64,000 nucleotides of DNA, taken from assembly GCA_963795335.1 (NCBI GenBank), contig CAWCHI010000008.1:62001-126000 (forward strand), given 5' to 3'. Below the pieces are notes generated by a model. It was given only the letters and a program-made list of their open reading frames with translations. It was not told the DNA's origin and did not search any database. This DNA is from Trebonia sp963795335. Its GTDB lineage: Bacteria; Actinomycetota; Actinomycetes; Streptosporangiales; Streptosporangiaceae. Positions 45,376 through 54,512 of this stretch are shown here, in pieces (within the stretch, counting starts at the first letter, position 1; each line of letters begins with the position of its first letter). Made by a program: the position numbers and the translations under genes.

Positions 45376-47121
45376 ATGACGACTCCGACCGAAGAGTTCC
45401 GGGCTGCGCGGGATTTCCTGCAATCGCATCGGGAGGACTACGAGACCGCTTATGCCACCTTCACCTGGCCTCGCCCGGCCACGTTCAACTTCGCGGTTGA
45501 CTGGTTCGACGCGGTCCTCGCGGCCGAGCAGCCCAACCAGGTCGCGCTGCACCTGATCGAGGAGGACGGCACGTCGGCCGGGCACACGTTCGCTGAGTTG
45601 TCGGAGCGCTCGGCCCGCCTGGCGGGCTGGCTGCGCGGGCACGGGGTCACCCGCGGCAGCCACGTCCTGGTGTTGCTGGGCAACCAGGTCGAACTGTGGG
45701 AGACAACCCTGGCGGTCATGCGGATCGGGGCGGTGATGATCCCCGCGACTACGCTGCTGGCCGACGCCGATCTGCGCGACCGGGTCGACCGGGGCGGCGT
45801 CGAGGCGGTGATCGCCCAGGCCGGCCTCGCGCCCCGGTTCGCGGGCGTGCCCGGCGACTACGTCCGGGTCGCGGTCGGCGGCGAGGTACCCGGGTGGCTG
45901 TCGTACGCCGACAGCGCGGCCGCCGCGCCGGCCTTCGCACCGGACGAGCCGACCCGGGCCGACGACCCCCTGCTGCTCTATTTCACCTCCGGCACGACCG
46001 CGCTGCCCAAGCTGGTCGAGCACACGCAGGTGAGCTACCCGGTCGGGCACTTGTCGACGATGTACTGGATCGGCCTGCGCCCGGGCGACGTGCACCTCAA
46101 CGTGTCCAGCCCGGGCTGGGCCAAGCACGCGTGGTCGTGTGTCTTCGCGCCGTGGATCGCGGGCGCGACGATCTGCGTGTACAACTACGAGCGGTTCAGC
46201 GCCACCGCGATGCTCGACCACCTGCGGGATGCCCGCGTGACCACCTTCTGCGCCCCGCCGACGGTCTGGCGCATGCTCATCCAGCAGGACCTGGCCGCCT
46301 GGCGCGAGCAGCTCAGCCTGCGCGAGCTGGTCGGGGCCGGCGAGCCGCTGAACCCGGAGGTCATCGAGGCCGTCCGGCGCGGGCTGGGGATCACCGTCAG
46401 GGACGGCTTCGGCCAGACGGAGACCTCGCTGCAGATCGGCAACTCCCCCGGGCAGCCAGTCAAGGTCGGCTCGATGGGCCGGCCCATGCCCGGGTTCTCG
46501 ATCACGCTCGTCGACCCGGCCACCGGCGAGGTGGCGGACGGCCCGGGCCGCGACGGCGAGATCTGCGTCGACGCCACGCCGGAGCGGCCGGTCGGCCTGA
46601 TGGTCGGCTACCGCGGCGACGACGAGCGCAACGCGGCCGCCTTCGCCGGCGGCCGCTACCACACCGGCGACGTGGCCGTCAGGGACGCCGACGGCTACAT
46701 CACCTACGTCGGGCGAGCGGACGACGTGTTCAAGGCCAGCGACTACCGGATCAGCCCGTTCGAGCTGGAGAGCGTGCTTATCGAGCACCCGGCGGTGGCC
46801 GAGGCGGCGGTGGTGCCGGCCCCGGACGAGGTGCGCCTGGCGGTGCCGAAGGCGTACGTCGTGCTGGTCGCGGGCCAGCAGCCGAGCGCCGAGCTGGCGG
46901 CCGACATCCTCGGCTTCTGCCGGGCCCACCTCGCCCCCTACAAGCGGATCCGGCGGCTGGAGTTCGCCGAGCTGCCCAAGACCATCAGCGGCAAGATCCG
47001 CCGGGTCGAGCTGCGCTCGGCCGAGAACGACCGGGCAGGTCAGCGTGCCGGCCGGCGAGTACCGCGAGGAGGACTTCCGTTAGGTGTTGACAGACCCCAG
47101 CACGCGAGACAAGCTGTCTAA
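45376..47121 (+). CDS. AMP-forming acyl-CoA synthetase, medium-chain (ACSM)-like, C-terminus shifted
   Basis: ANL enzyme of about 580 residues. P-loop LLYFTSGTTALPKLVEHT, DGFGQTETSLQIGN, hinge VGRADDVFKASDYRISPFELE, catalytic Lys in TISGKIRR. ATG 45376 is preferred because EEFRAARDFLQSHREDYETA is the family N-terminus. In the open frame the tail after ENDRAG is Arg-rich and runs to 47121; one frame over, near 47030-47042, VSVPAGEYREEDFR ends at TAG 47083, which is the family C-terminus, so a one-base error is likely at the end. It activates a medium-chain, branched or aromatic acid, and is probably cotranscribed with the luciferase-like gene. Confidence 0.85.
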   Translation: MTTPTEEFRAARDFLQSHREDYETAYATFTWPRPATFNFAVDWFDAVLAAEQPNQVALHLIEEDGTSAGHTFAELSERSARLAGWLRGHGVTRGSHVLVLLGNQVELWETTLAVMRIGAVMIPATTLLADADLRDRVDRGGVEAVIAQAGLAPRFAGVPGDYVRVAVGGEVPGWLSYADSAAAAPAFAPDEPTRADDPLLLYFTSGTTALPKLVEHTQVSYPVGHLSTMYWIGLRPGDVHLNVSSPGWAKHAWSCVFAPWIAGATICVYNYERFSATAMLDHLRDARVTTFCAPPTVWRMLIQQDLAAWREQLSLRELVGAGEPLNPEVIEAVRRGLGITVRDGFGQTETSLQIGNSPGQPVKVGSMGRPMPGFSITLVDPATGEVADGPGRDGEICVDATPERPVGLMVGYRGDDERNAAAFAGGRYHTGDVAVRDADGYITYVGRADDVFKASDYRISPFELESVLIEHPAVAEAAVVPAPDEVRLAVPKAYVVLVAGQQPSAELAADILGFCRAHLAPYKRIRRLEFAELPKTISGKIRRVELRSAENDRAGQRAGRRVPRGGLPLGVDRPQHARQAV

Positions 47122-47139
47122 TTAAACGGCAGCTGTCTA
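47112..47139. promoter_or_regulatory. AGCTGTCTA direct repeats before the luciferase-like gene
   Basis: AGCTGTCTA occurs at 47112-47120 and 47131-47139 (19 bp apart). GCTGTCTA also occurs at 49187-49194 at the start of the TetR-type gene. TTGACA (47087-47092) lies just upstream, with a poor -10 (CAAGCT) at 17 bp. Confidence 0.45.
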
Positions 47140-47219
47140 GTCAGCACGCATCCTGACTCAGGGCTGGACGCCCCCAGTCGGACGTGCCCCCTTCCAATGC
47201 AGTGAGTGAGGGATAACCC

Positions 47220-48359
47220 GTGCGCATCGGCATGACGCTTTACATTCAGCGCTACAACGACTGGGAGCGCTACAACGCGGCCGAGGACGACCCGGCCCAC
47301 GCGCAGCCCATCGACCCCGACGCCGACGCCAAGCGCTACCGCGAGGAACTCGACCAGGCACTGAAGGCCGAGGACCAGGGCTTCGACTCGATCTGGACGG
47401 TCGAGCACCACATCAGTCCCTACACGATGATCCCCAACCCACTGCAGCTGCTGACCTACTTCGCGGGCGCGACCTCGCGGATCGACTTCGGCACGATGGT
47501 CGTGGTGCTGCCGTGGCACCACCCGCTGCGGGTGGCCGAGGACATCACCATGCTGCAGAACGTGCTGAACGGCCGCCGCATCTTCGCCGGCTTTGGCCGC
47601 GGTGCCGCCCGCCGCGAGTTCCGCGAGCTCGGCTTTGACATGAACCAGTCCAAGGAGCGCTTCGGCGAGTCCATCCAGATCATCCAGAAGGCGCTGACGC
47701 AGGAGAAGTTCTCCTTCGAGGGCCAGTACTACAAGATGGAAGACATCACCATGCGGCCGCGCCCGCGCGACCCGCAGCAGCTGCTGGACGACTTCCACTT
47801 CTCCTGGGGCAGCCCGTCCTCGGCTCCGGTCGGCGCCTCCTACGGGCTGCGGCCGATGATCATCCCGCAGCGGGCCTGGGACGACTACCACGTCGAACTG
47901 GCCCAGTTCGCCGAGGCGCGCGCGGCCGCGGGCTACGGCCCGACCCGGCCCCGGATGCACCTCAACATGTTCTGCGCCGAGACCCACGAGAAGGCCGCCG
48001 ACGGCGCGCAGAAGTACATCCGGCAGTACGCCGACTCAGCCCGGCGCAACTACGAGCTCGACAGCGACCACTTCAAGGACATCAAGGGCTACGAGCACTA
48101 CGCGATGCGGGCCGAGCAGATGAAGGCGATGCGCGAGGCCATGGGCGACATGTACGTCGCCAACCACGTCTGGGGGACCCCGGACGAGTGCGTGGAGAAG
48201 CTGCAGAAGCTGTCGTCGGCCTTCCACCCGGAAGAGTTCATGCTCGTCTGCCGCTACGGCGACATGCCGGCTGACGTGGCCGCCAAGAGCATCGACCTGT
48301 TCGCCCGGGAAGTGCTCCCCGGCGCCCACGAGATCCCGCTCGAGGAGCCCATTCACTAG
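47220..48359 (+). CDS. Luciferase-like (LLM) flavin-dependent oxidoreductase
   Basis: 379 residues from GTG 47220, GAGGG upstream. Bacterial-luciferase TIM barrel: MRIGMTLYIQRY, GFDSIWTVEHHI, TMVVVLPWHHPLRVAEDI, GRRIFAGFGRGAARREF, and a C-terminal WGTPDECVEKLQKL. Members use FMNH2 or F420H2 with O2 for monooxygenation. A flavin reductase is encoded at 41492-41994. It may attack an unactivated carbon or a ketone. Followed by a convergent TetR gene. Confidence 0.9.
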   Translation: MRIGMTLYIQRYNDWERYNAAEDDPAHAQPIDPDADAKRYREELDQALKAEDQGFDSIWTVEHHISPYTMIPNPLQLLTYFAGATSRIDFGTMVVVLPWHHPLRVAEDITMLQNVLNGRRIFAGFGRGAARREFRELGFDMNQSKERFGESIQIIQKALTQEKFSFEGQYYKMEDITMRPRPRDPQQLLDDFHFSWGSPSSAPVGASYGLRPMIIPQRAWDDYHVELAQFAEARAAAGYGPTRPRMHLNMFCAETHEKAADGAQKYIRQYADSARRNYELDSDHFKDIKGYEHYAMRAEQMKAMREAMGDMYVANHVWGTPDECVEKLQKLSSAFHPEEFMLVCRYGDMPADVAAKSIDLFAREVLPGAHEIPLEEPIH

Positions 48360-48571
48360 CGCGGGAATTTCATTTCTGGCCGGCCGGGCCGGTTTAACAA
48401 TCGGCCGCAATCGCACCTTTCTCCTGCTTTTCCGTAATCCGGCCAATTCGCCCGAGGCCAGCGGGCGAGGCCGGGGGCCATGGTCATGGGCCACGCCGGC
48501 GGCACGATCCCCGGCCGCCGGCGCCCATGGCCATGCGCGCGCTGCGGGGACGAGCGGGCCGCTCGCCCGGC

Positions 48572-49204
48572 TCAGCTCCCGGCCAGGATGTTCATCCACA
48601 TGCCGGTCAGGACGTCGAGGGTGTCGCTGTCGCCGACCGGCATCCGCCCCATGCTGGCCAGCGAGAAGACACGCTGGGTCATGATCTCCAGGACCAGGAC
48701 GCGTTCCCGGGCCGCCGCCCGGTCCGTCGCAGGCAGTGACGTGAAGTACTGATCCAACGCGTCGACCAGCGCTTGCGACTGCTCCAGGCGCAGCGCTTCG
48801 AGCTCCGGCTCGAGCATCGCGGCCTGCAGCAGGGCATGGCTTTCGCGGGCGGCCTCGCTCCAGATCCCCAGCCACTCCGACAGCCACTGGCGCAGGCTGG
48901 CGCGCACCCCGGCCCCGCCCGCGACCAGCAGGTCGTCGAGCATCCGGTAGCGCTCGACGGCCCAGGGCGTGGAGTCCTCGATCAGGGCCGCGGTCAGCTC
49001 AGTCTTCCCCTTGAAGTGGAGGTAGAAAGTGGCGCGGCTGGCGCCCGCCGCGCTGGCGATTTCGTCGACCGTGGCATCAGGGTAGCCGCGCTCGACGAAC
49101 ACCTGCCGGGCGGCTTCGATAAGCCGCTGGCGGGTAAACGCGCGCTGCTGCTCCCGCAAAGACTGCGTTTTCTCTGGTTGGGCCACGCTGTCTATTATGG
49201 ACAC
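48572..49204 (-). CDS. TetR-family transcriptional regulator
   Basis: 210 residues. HTH: RLIEAARQVFVERGYPDATVDEIA, AAGASRATFYLHFKGKTEL. C-terminal ligand domain of about 150 residues. Start: GTG 49204 has no usable ribosome site; GTG 49186 lies 7 bp after CATAAT and may be a leaderless start. A dyad TGTC-N7-GACA (49189-49203) covers this region, so autoregulation is likely. Shares GCTGTCTA with the region before the luciferase-like gene, the likely target. Confidence 0.88.
   Translation of the reverse strand: MSIIDSVAQPEKTQSLREQQRAFTRQRLIEAARQVFVERGYPDATVDEIASAAGASRATFYLHFKGKTELTAALIEDSTPWAVERYRMLDDLLVAGGAGVRASLRQWLSEWLGIWSEAARESHALLQAAMLEPELEALRLEQSQALVDALDQYFTSLPATDRAAARERVLVLEIMTQRVFSLASMGRMPVGDSDTLDVLTGMWMNILAGS
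49187..49203. promoter_or_regulatory. Putative TetR autoregulatory site
   Basis: GCTGTCTATTATGGACA: arms TGTC and GACA with a 7-bp spacer, overlapping a -10-like CATAAT on the minus strand and the candidate starts of the TetR gene. Contains GCTGTCTA, found twice at 47.1 kb. Confidence 0.4.
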
Positions 49205-49258
49205 TCCGTTGGGCTTTTCACCCGGCTATCTTTCCGGGTCGCGAAAATGTGGCTGCGC

Positions 49259-50014
49259 CTAAGGGCGGGACGGCGGGGTGCTCTCCGGCTCCATGACATG
49301 CCGGTAGAAGCGCAGCACGTGTCCCTGGATGGCCTTGCCGGCGGCCTCGCGGTCACCCGCGTCAATGTAGCTGACCACCCGCTCGTGCTCGGCGACGAGG
49401 ACGTCGCGCTCGGCCCGCCAGTCGTCGAGCCGCCCGAAGCCCTCCAGCATCGCCCGCTTCATGGTGCCCCGCAGCGCTTCCATCAGCACCGGCAGCAAGG
49501 AGTTGCCCGACACCCGGGCCAGCTCGACGTGGAACTCGGTGTCGAAGTCGTTGAACTCGTTGCTCTCGGTCGCGGCGCGCATCCCGTCGACGATCTCGCG
49601 CAGCCGGGCGGTCGCCTTGTCGTCGGCCCGCTCGGCCGCCTTCTGCGCGGCCTGCTGCTCGAGCACCGCCCGCACCTCGACCATGTCCTTGGTGGGGATC
49701 CGCAGCAGCCCCACGTGGAGCCGCAGGGCGCTCTCGAGGCCGCTGGTGGCGCTGTGGGCGACGATCGACCCGGCATCGGGGCCGGTGCCCCGGCGGGCCA
49801 TGATGACGCCGAACATCTCCAGCACCCGCAGCGCCTCGCGGACGGAGGCGCGGCTGACGCCGAAGGTCTGCGCGAGGTCCCGTTCCGGTGGCAGCCGGTC
49901 GCCCGGCTTGAGGCGGCCCTCGATGATGGCCTCCTCGATCTGCAACAGGATCTGCTCGAACGTGCGCCGCTGGTCAACGGCTTGGAAAGGCAGCTCCGCC
50001 GACGTTGCTTCCAT
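49259..50014 (-). CDS. GntR-family regulator, FadR subfamily (FCD domain)
   Basis: 251 residues from ATG 50014, GGGGAG 10 bp upstream. N-terminal wHTH: QIEEAIIEGRLKPGDRLPPERDLAQTFGVSRASVREALRVLEMFG. C-terminal FCD helical domain with metal/ligand residues in DTEFHVELARVSGN and EHERVVSYIDAGD. Such proteins sense carboxylic acids or acyl-CoA. It follows the TPP enzyme gene in the same direction and may regulate that operon. Confidence 0.9.
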   Translation of the reverse strand: MEATSAELPFQAVDQRRTFEQILLQIEEAIIEGRLKPGDRLPPERDLAQTFGVSRASVREALRVLEMFGVIMARRGTGPDAGSIVAHSATSGLESALRLHVGLLRIPTKDMVEVRAVLEQQAAQKAAERADDKATARLREIVDGMRAATESNEFNDFDTEFHVELARVSGNSLLPVLMEALRGTMKRAMLEGFGRLDDWRAERDVLVAEHERVVSYIDAGDREAAGKAIQGHVLRFYRHVMEPESTPPSRP

Positions 50015-50105
50015 TGATGAATAGCTCCCCAGGTTTCTCGCGCACGCTAACGATAGCGGAGCACAGCCAGGTCATACCTTCGGCGAAAATGTCCTCGAAG
50101 TATGG

Positions 50106-51845
50106 TCAGCCTGCAGAGAGGGTACGCCGTTCCTCAGCCTGCTGCCACTTGGTGAGGGCCTGGTCGGACGGCACGGTCGCCAGGCCGGAGGCCGAGTCGG
50201 GTGACCGCGCGTCCTGGGTCACCAGCACGTCGAGCACGGCCGGCGCATTCTCGGTGGCCCACTTCAGCGCGCCCGGCAGCTCGCCCGGGTCGCTCACCCG
50301 CCGCCCGGCCGCGCCGAGGGCGACCGCCAGCTCGTCGTAGCGGCAGCCGGGCAGGTCGACGCCGACCGCGCGGCCACCGAACCGCTCCACCTGGTCGGTC
50401 TTCTCGATGTTCCAGGCCCGGTTGTCGGCCACCACGTAAACCGGCCGGAGGCCGTGCCGGACCGCGGTGTCGACCTCCATCGCGGAGAAGCCGAACGCGC
50501 CGTCCCCTATCACCGCGGTCACCGGCCGCCCGGGGTCGACCAGCGCGGCCGCGTTGGCGAACGGCACCCCGACCCCCAGGCAGCCCAGCGAGCCGCAGTC
50601 GAGGTAGGTCGGCGCGTTGAGCGCGACCCGGGCGAAGGACAAGATGTCGCCGCCGTCGGCTACCACCGCCGCCCCGGCCGGCAGGAACCGGCGGACCTCA
50701 TCCAGCAGCCGGTAGGGGTGCATGTAGCCGTCGGCCCCAGGCGGCAGCGAGCGGATCCGCTCGGCCAGCCGGCTGGCCGCCGCCCGATGGGCCGACCGCA
50801 GCGAGGCGACCCACTCCCGGTCCAGGCCCGCCAGGCTGAGCGTGCCCGCCAGGCTGGCGACGAAGGCCCGGACCGAGGCCTGCACCTCGGCCTCGCCGCG
50901 CCGGTTGTCGGACAGCTGGCTGGTGTAGCGGGCGACCCGGAGGAACTTCCCGTCCGGGTTGAAGACCGCCGCCGAGCCGTAGGCGAGCTGGAAGTTGAGG
51001 GTGCGGTCGAGGGTGATGACGAGGTCGGCCTCGCGCATCGCGCGGCCGCGGGCGGCGTAGACCTCGCTCGGGTGGCCCGCCGGCAGCACGCCCCGGCTCT
51101 CGCCGCTGTCCAGGTAGGGCAGCCCGGTCTCGTCCAGCCAGGCGGCCAGCTCGGGCGCGGCCGCGCGGGCCTCGCGGCCGGCGATGACGACCGGCCGGGC
51201 CGAGGCCTCCAGGAGGCCGGCGGCGACGGCCAGGCTGGCCGGGTCGGGCTGCAGGTCGGGCAACGCCGCCGGGGCCGGCCGCCAGTCGGCCGTGGCCGCC
51301 GGCAGGACCGGCTCGGTCAGCAGGTCGGTCGGGAAGTCCAGGTAGGCCGGCCCCGGTGGCAGGGTCGCCCCGGCCGCCGCCAGCATGGCCTGGTCCAGCG
51401 CCGGGAGCACCTCGCGGGCGGAGTCGGCCGTCAGCGCCGCCCGGCACAGCGGGGCGACGATCGCCCGCTGCGGCAGCTCCTGGAGCGCGCCCCGGCCCGC
51501 CTGCGGCCGGGGCGGGCGCCCCGAGATCACCAGCACCGGCGCCCGCCCGGTAGACGCGTTGGCGATGCCGGTGACGGCGTTGGTCAGCCCCGGCCCGGCG
51601 GTGACCAGGGCCACCCCCGGGCGTCCGGTGATCTCCGCCTCGGCGTGCGCCATGTAGACGGCGGCGCACTCGTGCCGCACGTCGATGATGCGCACTCCGA
51701 TGCGGGCGAGCGCGTCCCAGATCGGCTGGACGTGCCCGCCGCAGAGCCCGTACACGCGCTGGACGCCGCGCCAGCGGAGGTAGCCGGCGATGAGCTCGGC
51801 GCCAGTCTGCCCGGGGGCGAGCACGTCCTGTCCTGGAGTGAACAT
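50106..51845 (-). CDS. TPP-dependent enzyme, candidate 2-hydroxyacyl-CoA lyase/oxalyl-CoA decarboxylase type
   Basis: 579 residues. PYR domain with Glu (VRHECAAVYMAHAEAEITGR), AGPGLTNAVTGIANASTGRAPVLVISG, and GALQELPQ, which recalls the GAFQEFPQ of HACL1; PP domain with GDGAFGFSAMEVDTAVRHGL...ADN. The long C-terminal tail (SPDSASGLATVPSDQALTKW) could be the lid that covers CoA in oxalyl-CoA decarboxylase and 2-hydroxyacyl-CoA lyases. These cleave 2-hydroxyacyl-CoA to formyl-CoA plus an aldehyde or ketone. An ALS or benzoylformate-decarboxylase role is not excluded. Final catabolic gene of the second importer operon. Confidence 0.8.
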   Translation of the reverse strand: MFTPGQDVLAPGQTGAELIAGYLRWRGVQRVYGLCGGHVQPIWDALARIGVRIIDVRHECAAVYMAHAEAEITGRPGVALVTAGPGLTNAVTGIANASTGRAPVLVISGRPPRPQAGRGALQELPQRAIVAPLCRAALTADSAREVLPALDQAMLAAAGATLPPGPAYLDFPTDLLTEPVLPAATADWRPAPAALPDLQPDPASLAVAAGLLEASARPVVIAGREARAAAPELAAWLDETGLPYLDSGESRGVLPAGHPSEVYAARGRAMREADLVITLDRTLNFQLAYGSAAVFNPDGKFLRVARYTSQLSDNRRGEAEVQASVRAFVASLAGTLSLAGLDREWVASLRSAHRAAASRLAERIRSLPPGADGYMHPYRLLDEVRRFLPAGAAVVADGGDILSFARVALNAPTYLDCGSLGCLGVGVPFANAAALVDPGRPVTAVIGDGAFGFSAMEVDTAVRHGLRPVYVVADNRAWNIEKTDQVERFGGRAVGVDLPGCRYDELAVALGAAGRRVSDPGELPGALKWATENAPAVLDVLVTQDARSPDSASGLATVPSDQALTKWQQAEERRTLSAG

Positions 51846-51867
51846 GTCCTGGCCTGTGCCCGGCCCG

Positions 51868-52686
51868 CTACGATCCGGCCTGCCAGTGCCGGACGAACGG
51901 GAACTGGCCGCTGGCGCCGGTGATGCCGCCGTCCACGACCAGGTTGTGCCCGGTGATGTAGGACGCGTCGGCGGAGGCCAGGAAGGCCATCGCGGCCGCG
52001 ATGTCGTCGGGTGAGGCGAACCGCTTCAGCGGCACCCGCTCCAGGTACTGCTCCTGCACCGCGGCGAACATGTTGCCGCTGGGGTAGGCGATCGCGCCCG
52101 GTGACACGCAGTTGACCCGCACGCCGTCGTCGCCGTGGTCGACCGCCAGCGCCCGGGTGAGGTTGATGACGCCCGCCTTGGCGCTGTCGTAGGCCGCCAT
52201 CCCGTAGTCGCCGCCCATGCCCGAGATCGAGGCCGTGTTGACCACGCAGCCCCTGGTCCGGGCGAGGTACGGGATGGCCGCGTGGCAGCCGTAGAAGACC
52301 GAGTTGAGCACCCCGTCGATGCCCGCGCGCCAGGTCTCGGGTGGGATGTCGGGCACCAGCGGCCGCGCGAAGGGCCGCTCCCCGGCGGCCGGGCGGGGCA
52401 TGCTCACGGCGTGGTTGACCATCACGTCGAGCTGGCCGAAGGTCTCGACCGCGAACTCCACCAGCGCCCGCACGTCACCGGCGTCGGTGACGTCGGTCCG
52501 CCGGGTCACGATCTCTCCCCCGTGGTCGGCCTTGGCCGAGCTCAGCAGCTGGTCGAGGCCGGCCGGGTCGATGTCGCTGGCGACCACCCGCGCGCCCTCG
52601 GACGCGAACCGGCGGGCCGCCGCGCCCCCGGTCCCGGGGCCGCCCGCCCCGGTGATGATCACTACCTTGCCGATGAACCGGTCCAT
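51868..52686 (-). CDS. SDR family oxidoreductase
   Basis: 272 residues, GAGGAG 12 bp upstream of ATG 52686. Cofactor loop is atypical (TGAGGPGTGG instead of TGxxxGIG), and NNAG is replaced by NHAV; the catalytic YDSAK is intact and the C-terminal TGHNLVVDGG standard. SDIDP at beta-2 suggests NAD. 22 bp upstream of the TPP enzyme gene, so it may reduce or produce its hydroxyacyl substrate. Confidence 0.87.
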   Translation of the reverse strand: MDRFIGKVVIITGAGGPGTGGAAARRFASEGARVVASDIDPAGLDQLLSSAKADHGGEIVTRRTDVTDAGDVRALVEFAVETFGQLDVMVNHAVSMPRPAAGERPFARPLVPDIPPETWRAGIDGVLNSVFYGCHAAIPYLARTRGCVVNTASISGMGGDYGMAAYDSAKAGVINLTRALAVDHGDDGVRVNCVSPGAIAYPSGNMFAAVQEQYLERVPLKRFASPDDIAAAMAFLASADASYITGHNLVVDGGITGASGQFPFVRHWQAGS

Positions 52687-52693
52687 GGTCAGC

Positions 52694-53648
52694 TCAGCTC
52701 CTCTTCGCGTGCTCGGCCAGGAACGCGTCCACGGCCGCGACCGCCTCCTGGCATTCCGGTACGGGCGCCATGTCGAACGCGTGCTCGCCGCCCGGCACCA
52801 CCACCAGCTCGGTCTCCACCCCGGCGGCGAGCAGCCGGCTGGCCAGGAACGTGGTGTCGTCGACGAGCGAGTCGGCCGTGCCCACCGCGAGCATCACCGG
52901 CGGCAGTCCGTGCAGGTCCGCATACAGCGGGGAGATGTCGGGGTCGTCGCGCCGCGTGCGGTCCGGCACGTACTGGTCGTAGAACCACTCCAGCGAGCCG
53001 GTCGTGATGAGGAACGGCCGGCGCCTGCCGCTGGCTCGGGGTCATCGTCACGTCGTAGTTGCCGTAGTACAGCGCGGCGGCGGACAGCGCGCCGGGGGCG
53101 TCCCGGTTGACCCGCAGCAACGTGCACAGGGCAAGGTTGGCGCCGGCTGACTCGCCCCCGATCAGCAGCCGCGAGCTGCCCAGCTCGGCCTGGCCGTGCT
53201 CGATCAGCCAGCGGGTCACCGTCTCGCAGTCGTCCAGCCCAGCCGGGTAGGGGTACTCGGGCGCGAGCCGGTAGTCGATGCTGGCGGTGGTCATCCCGGT
53301 GACGCCGACGATTCGCTCCAGGGCGGCGTCGGACGCGGCCGGCGCGCCGATCGCCCAGCCGCCGCCGTGACAGTGGATGTAGAGGGCGGTCGGGTCACCC
53401 GGGGCGGGGATGACCCGGACCGGGATCTCGTGGTCGCCCGCCGGGACGCTGATCATCCGGGCCGACGCGGCCGCATAGGGCGGGCCGGGCGCCGCCGCCG
53501 CGAGCGCCTCGCGCAGCGCCGGGGCGGACGGCGGCGGGAACACCCAGCCGCTGGCGGCCATGCCGCTGACCAGCGCGGCGTTGAACTCCGCGGCGGCCGG
53601 GCTGATCCGCCCGGGGTCGAACGACGACGCGTTGATCTCGGCGCTCAT
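52694..53648 (-). pseudogene. Alpha/beta hydrolase, HSL-type esterase, frame broken
   Basis: From ATG 53648: oxyanion HCHGGGWAIG, nucleophile Ser in GGESAGANLALC, DYRLAPEYPYP. After TPSQRQA near 53011-53030 one extra base breaks the frame; homology resumes as RPFLITTGSLEWFYDQYV, includes the acid region LAVGTADSLVDD and the His in GGEHAFDM, and ends at TGA 52694. The joined protein is about 318 residues, a complete hormone-sensitive-lipase-family hydrolase for short esters or lactones. Overlaps the upstream SDR stop (ATGA). Confidence 0.77.
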
Positions 53649-54469
53649 CCCTGCGCTCCGTCCCCGGCCGCCGCGGCGGCCATGGCGGCGGCGATGTGCG
53701 GCCGCAGGTCGGGGTACCCGGTGGTGGCCCAGGCGCCGTCGACGAACAGGTTGACGCCGGAGATGTAGCTGGCGTCGTCGCTGCTGAGGTACAGCGCGGC
53801 GGCGGCGATCTCCTCCGGGCGGGCGGCCCGCTTGAACGGGATCCGCTCGTTGTAGGCGCCGAGGATGCCCGGCACCGTCTTGGTCATCGAGGTCAGCGGA
53901 GTGTCGGTGAGCCCCGGGGAGACCGCGTTCACCCGGATGTGCGAATCCGCCAGCTCCAGCGCGCCGCACTTGGTGAGCATCGCCACCCCGGCCTTGGCCG
54001 TGCAGTAGGCGGAGCCGCCGAACATCGGCACCTCGGAGTTGAGCGAGGAGATGTTCAAGATGGCGCCGCCGCCGGAAGCCGCCATCGCCTGGCCCTCGTA
54101 CTTCATGGCGAAGAAGACGCCGTTCAGGCAGACGTCGAGGACGAACTTCCAGTCCTCCTCGCTCTGCTCGATGATCGCGCTGCCGCGGCCGAGCCCGGCC
54201 ACGTTGAAGCCCACGTCGAGCGACCCGAAGCGGGTGGCCGCCCCGACCAGGGCGGCCACGTCGTCCTCGGACCGGACGTCGGCCCGGACGCCGTGGAACC
54301 GGTCCCCGAGTTCCTTGCCCAGCATGTCCAGCCGGTCGGTGTTGACGTCGCCCGCCACCACCGAGGCACCCTCCGCCAGCAGCCTGCGCACGATGGCCTC
54401 GCCGATGCCCGAGGCACCGCCGGTCACCACCGCTACCTTGCCCGCGTAGCGGGCCGATGTGTCTGCCAC
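53645..54469 (-). CDS. SDR family oxidoreductase
   Basis: 274 residues from GTG 54469, chosen because a perfect AGGAGG lies 6 bp upstream; longer frames are not supported. TGGASGIGEAI, catalytic Ser in ISSLNSE, YCTAK, C-terminal ISGVNLFVDGAW. VNTDR after beta-2 (GDVN) suggests NAD. Between LivF and the hydrolase in the second importer operon. Confidence 0.9.
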   Translation of the reverse strand: MADTSARYAGKVAVVTGGASGIGEAIVRRLLAEGASVVAGDVNTDRLDMLGKELGDRFHGVRADVRSEDDVAALVGAATRFGSLDVGFNVAGLGRGSAIIEQSEEDWKFVLDVCLNGVFFAMKYEGQAMAASGGGAILNISSLNSEVPMFGGSAYCTAKAGVAMLTKCGALELADSHIRVNAVSPGLTDTPLTSMTKTVPGILGAYNERIPFKRAARPEEIAAAALYLSSDDASYISGVNLFVDGAWATTGYPDLRPHIAAAMAAAAAGDGAQG

Positions 54470-54512
54470 GTTGTCCTCCTGATCCGTTGGGTTGTCAGTC
54501 CTGCTGCGCGCG

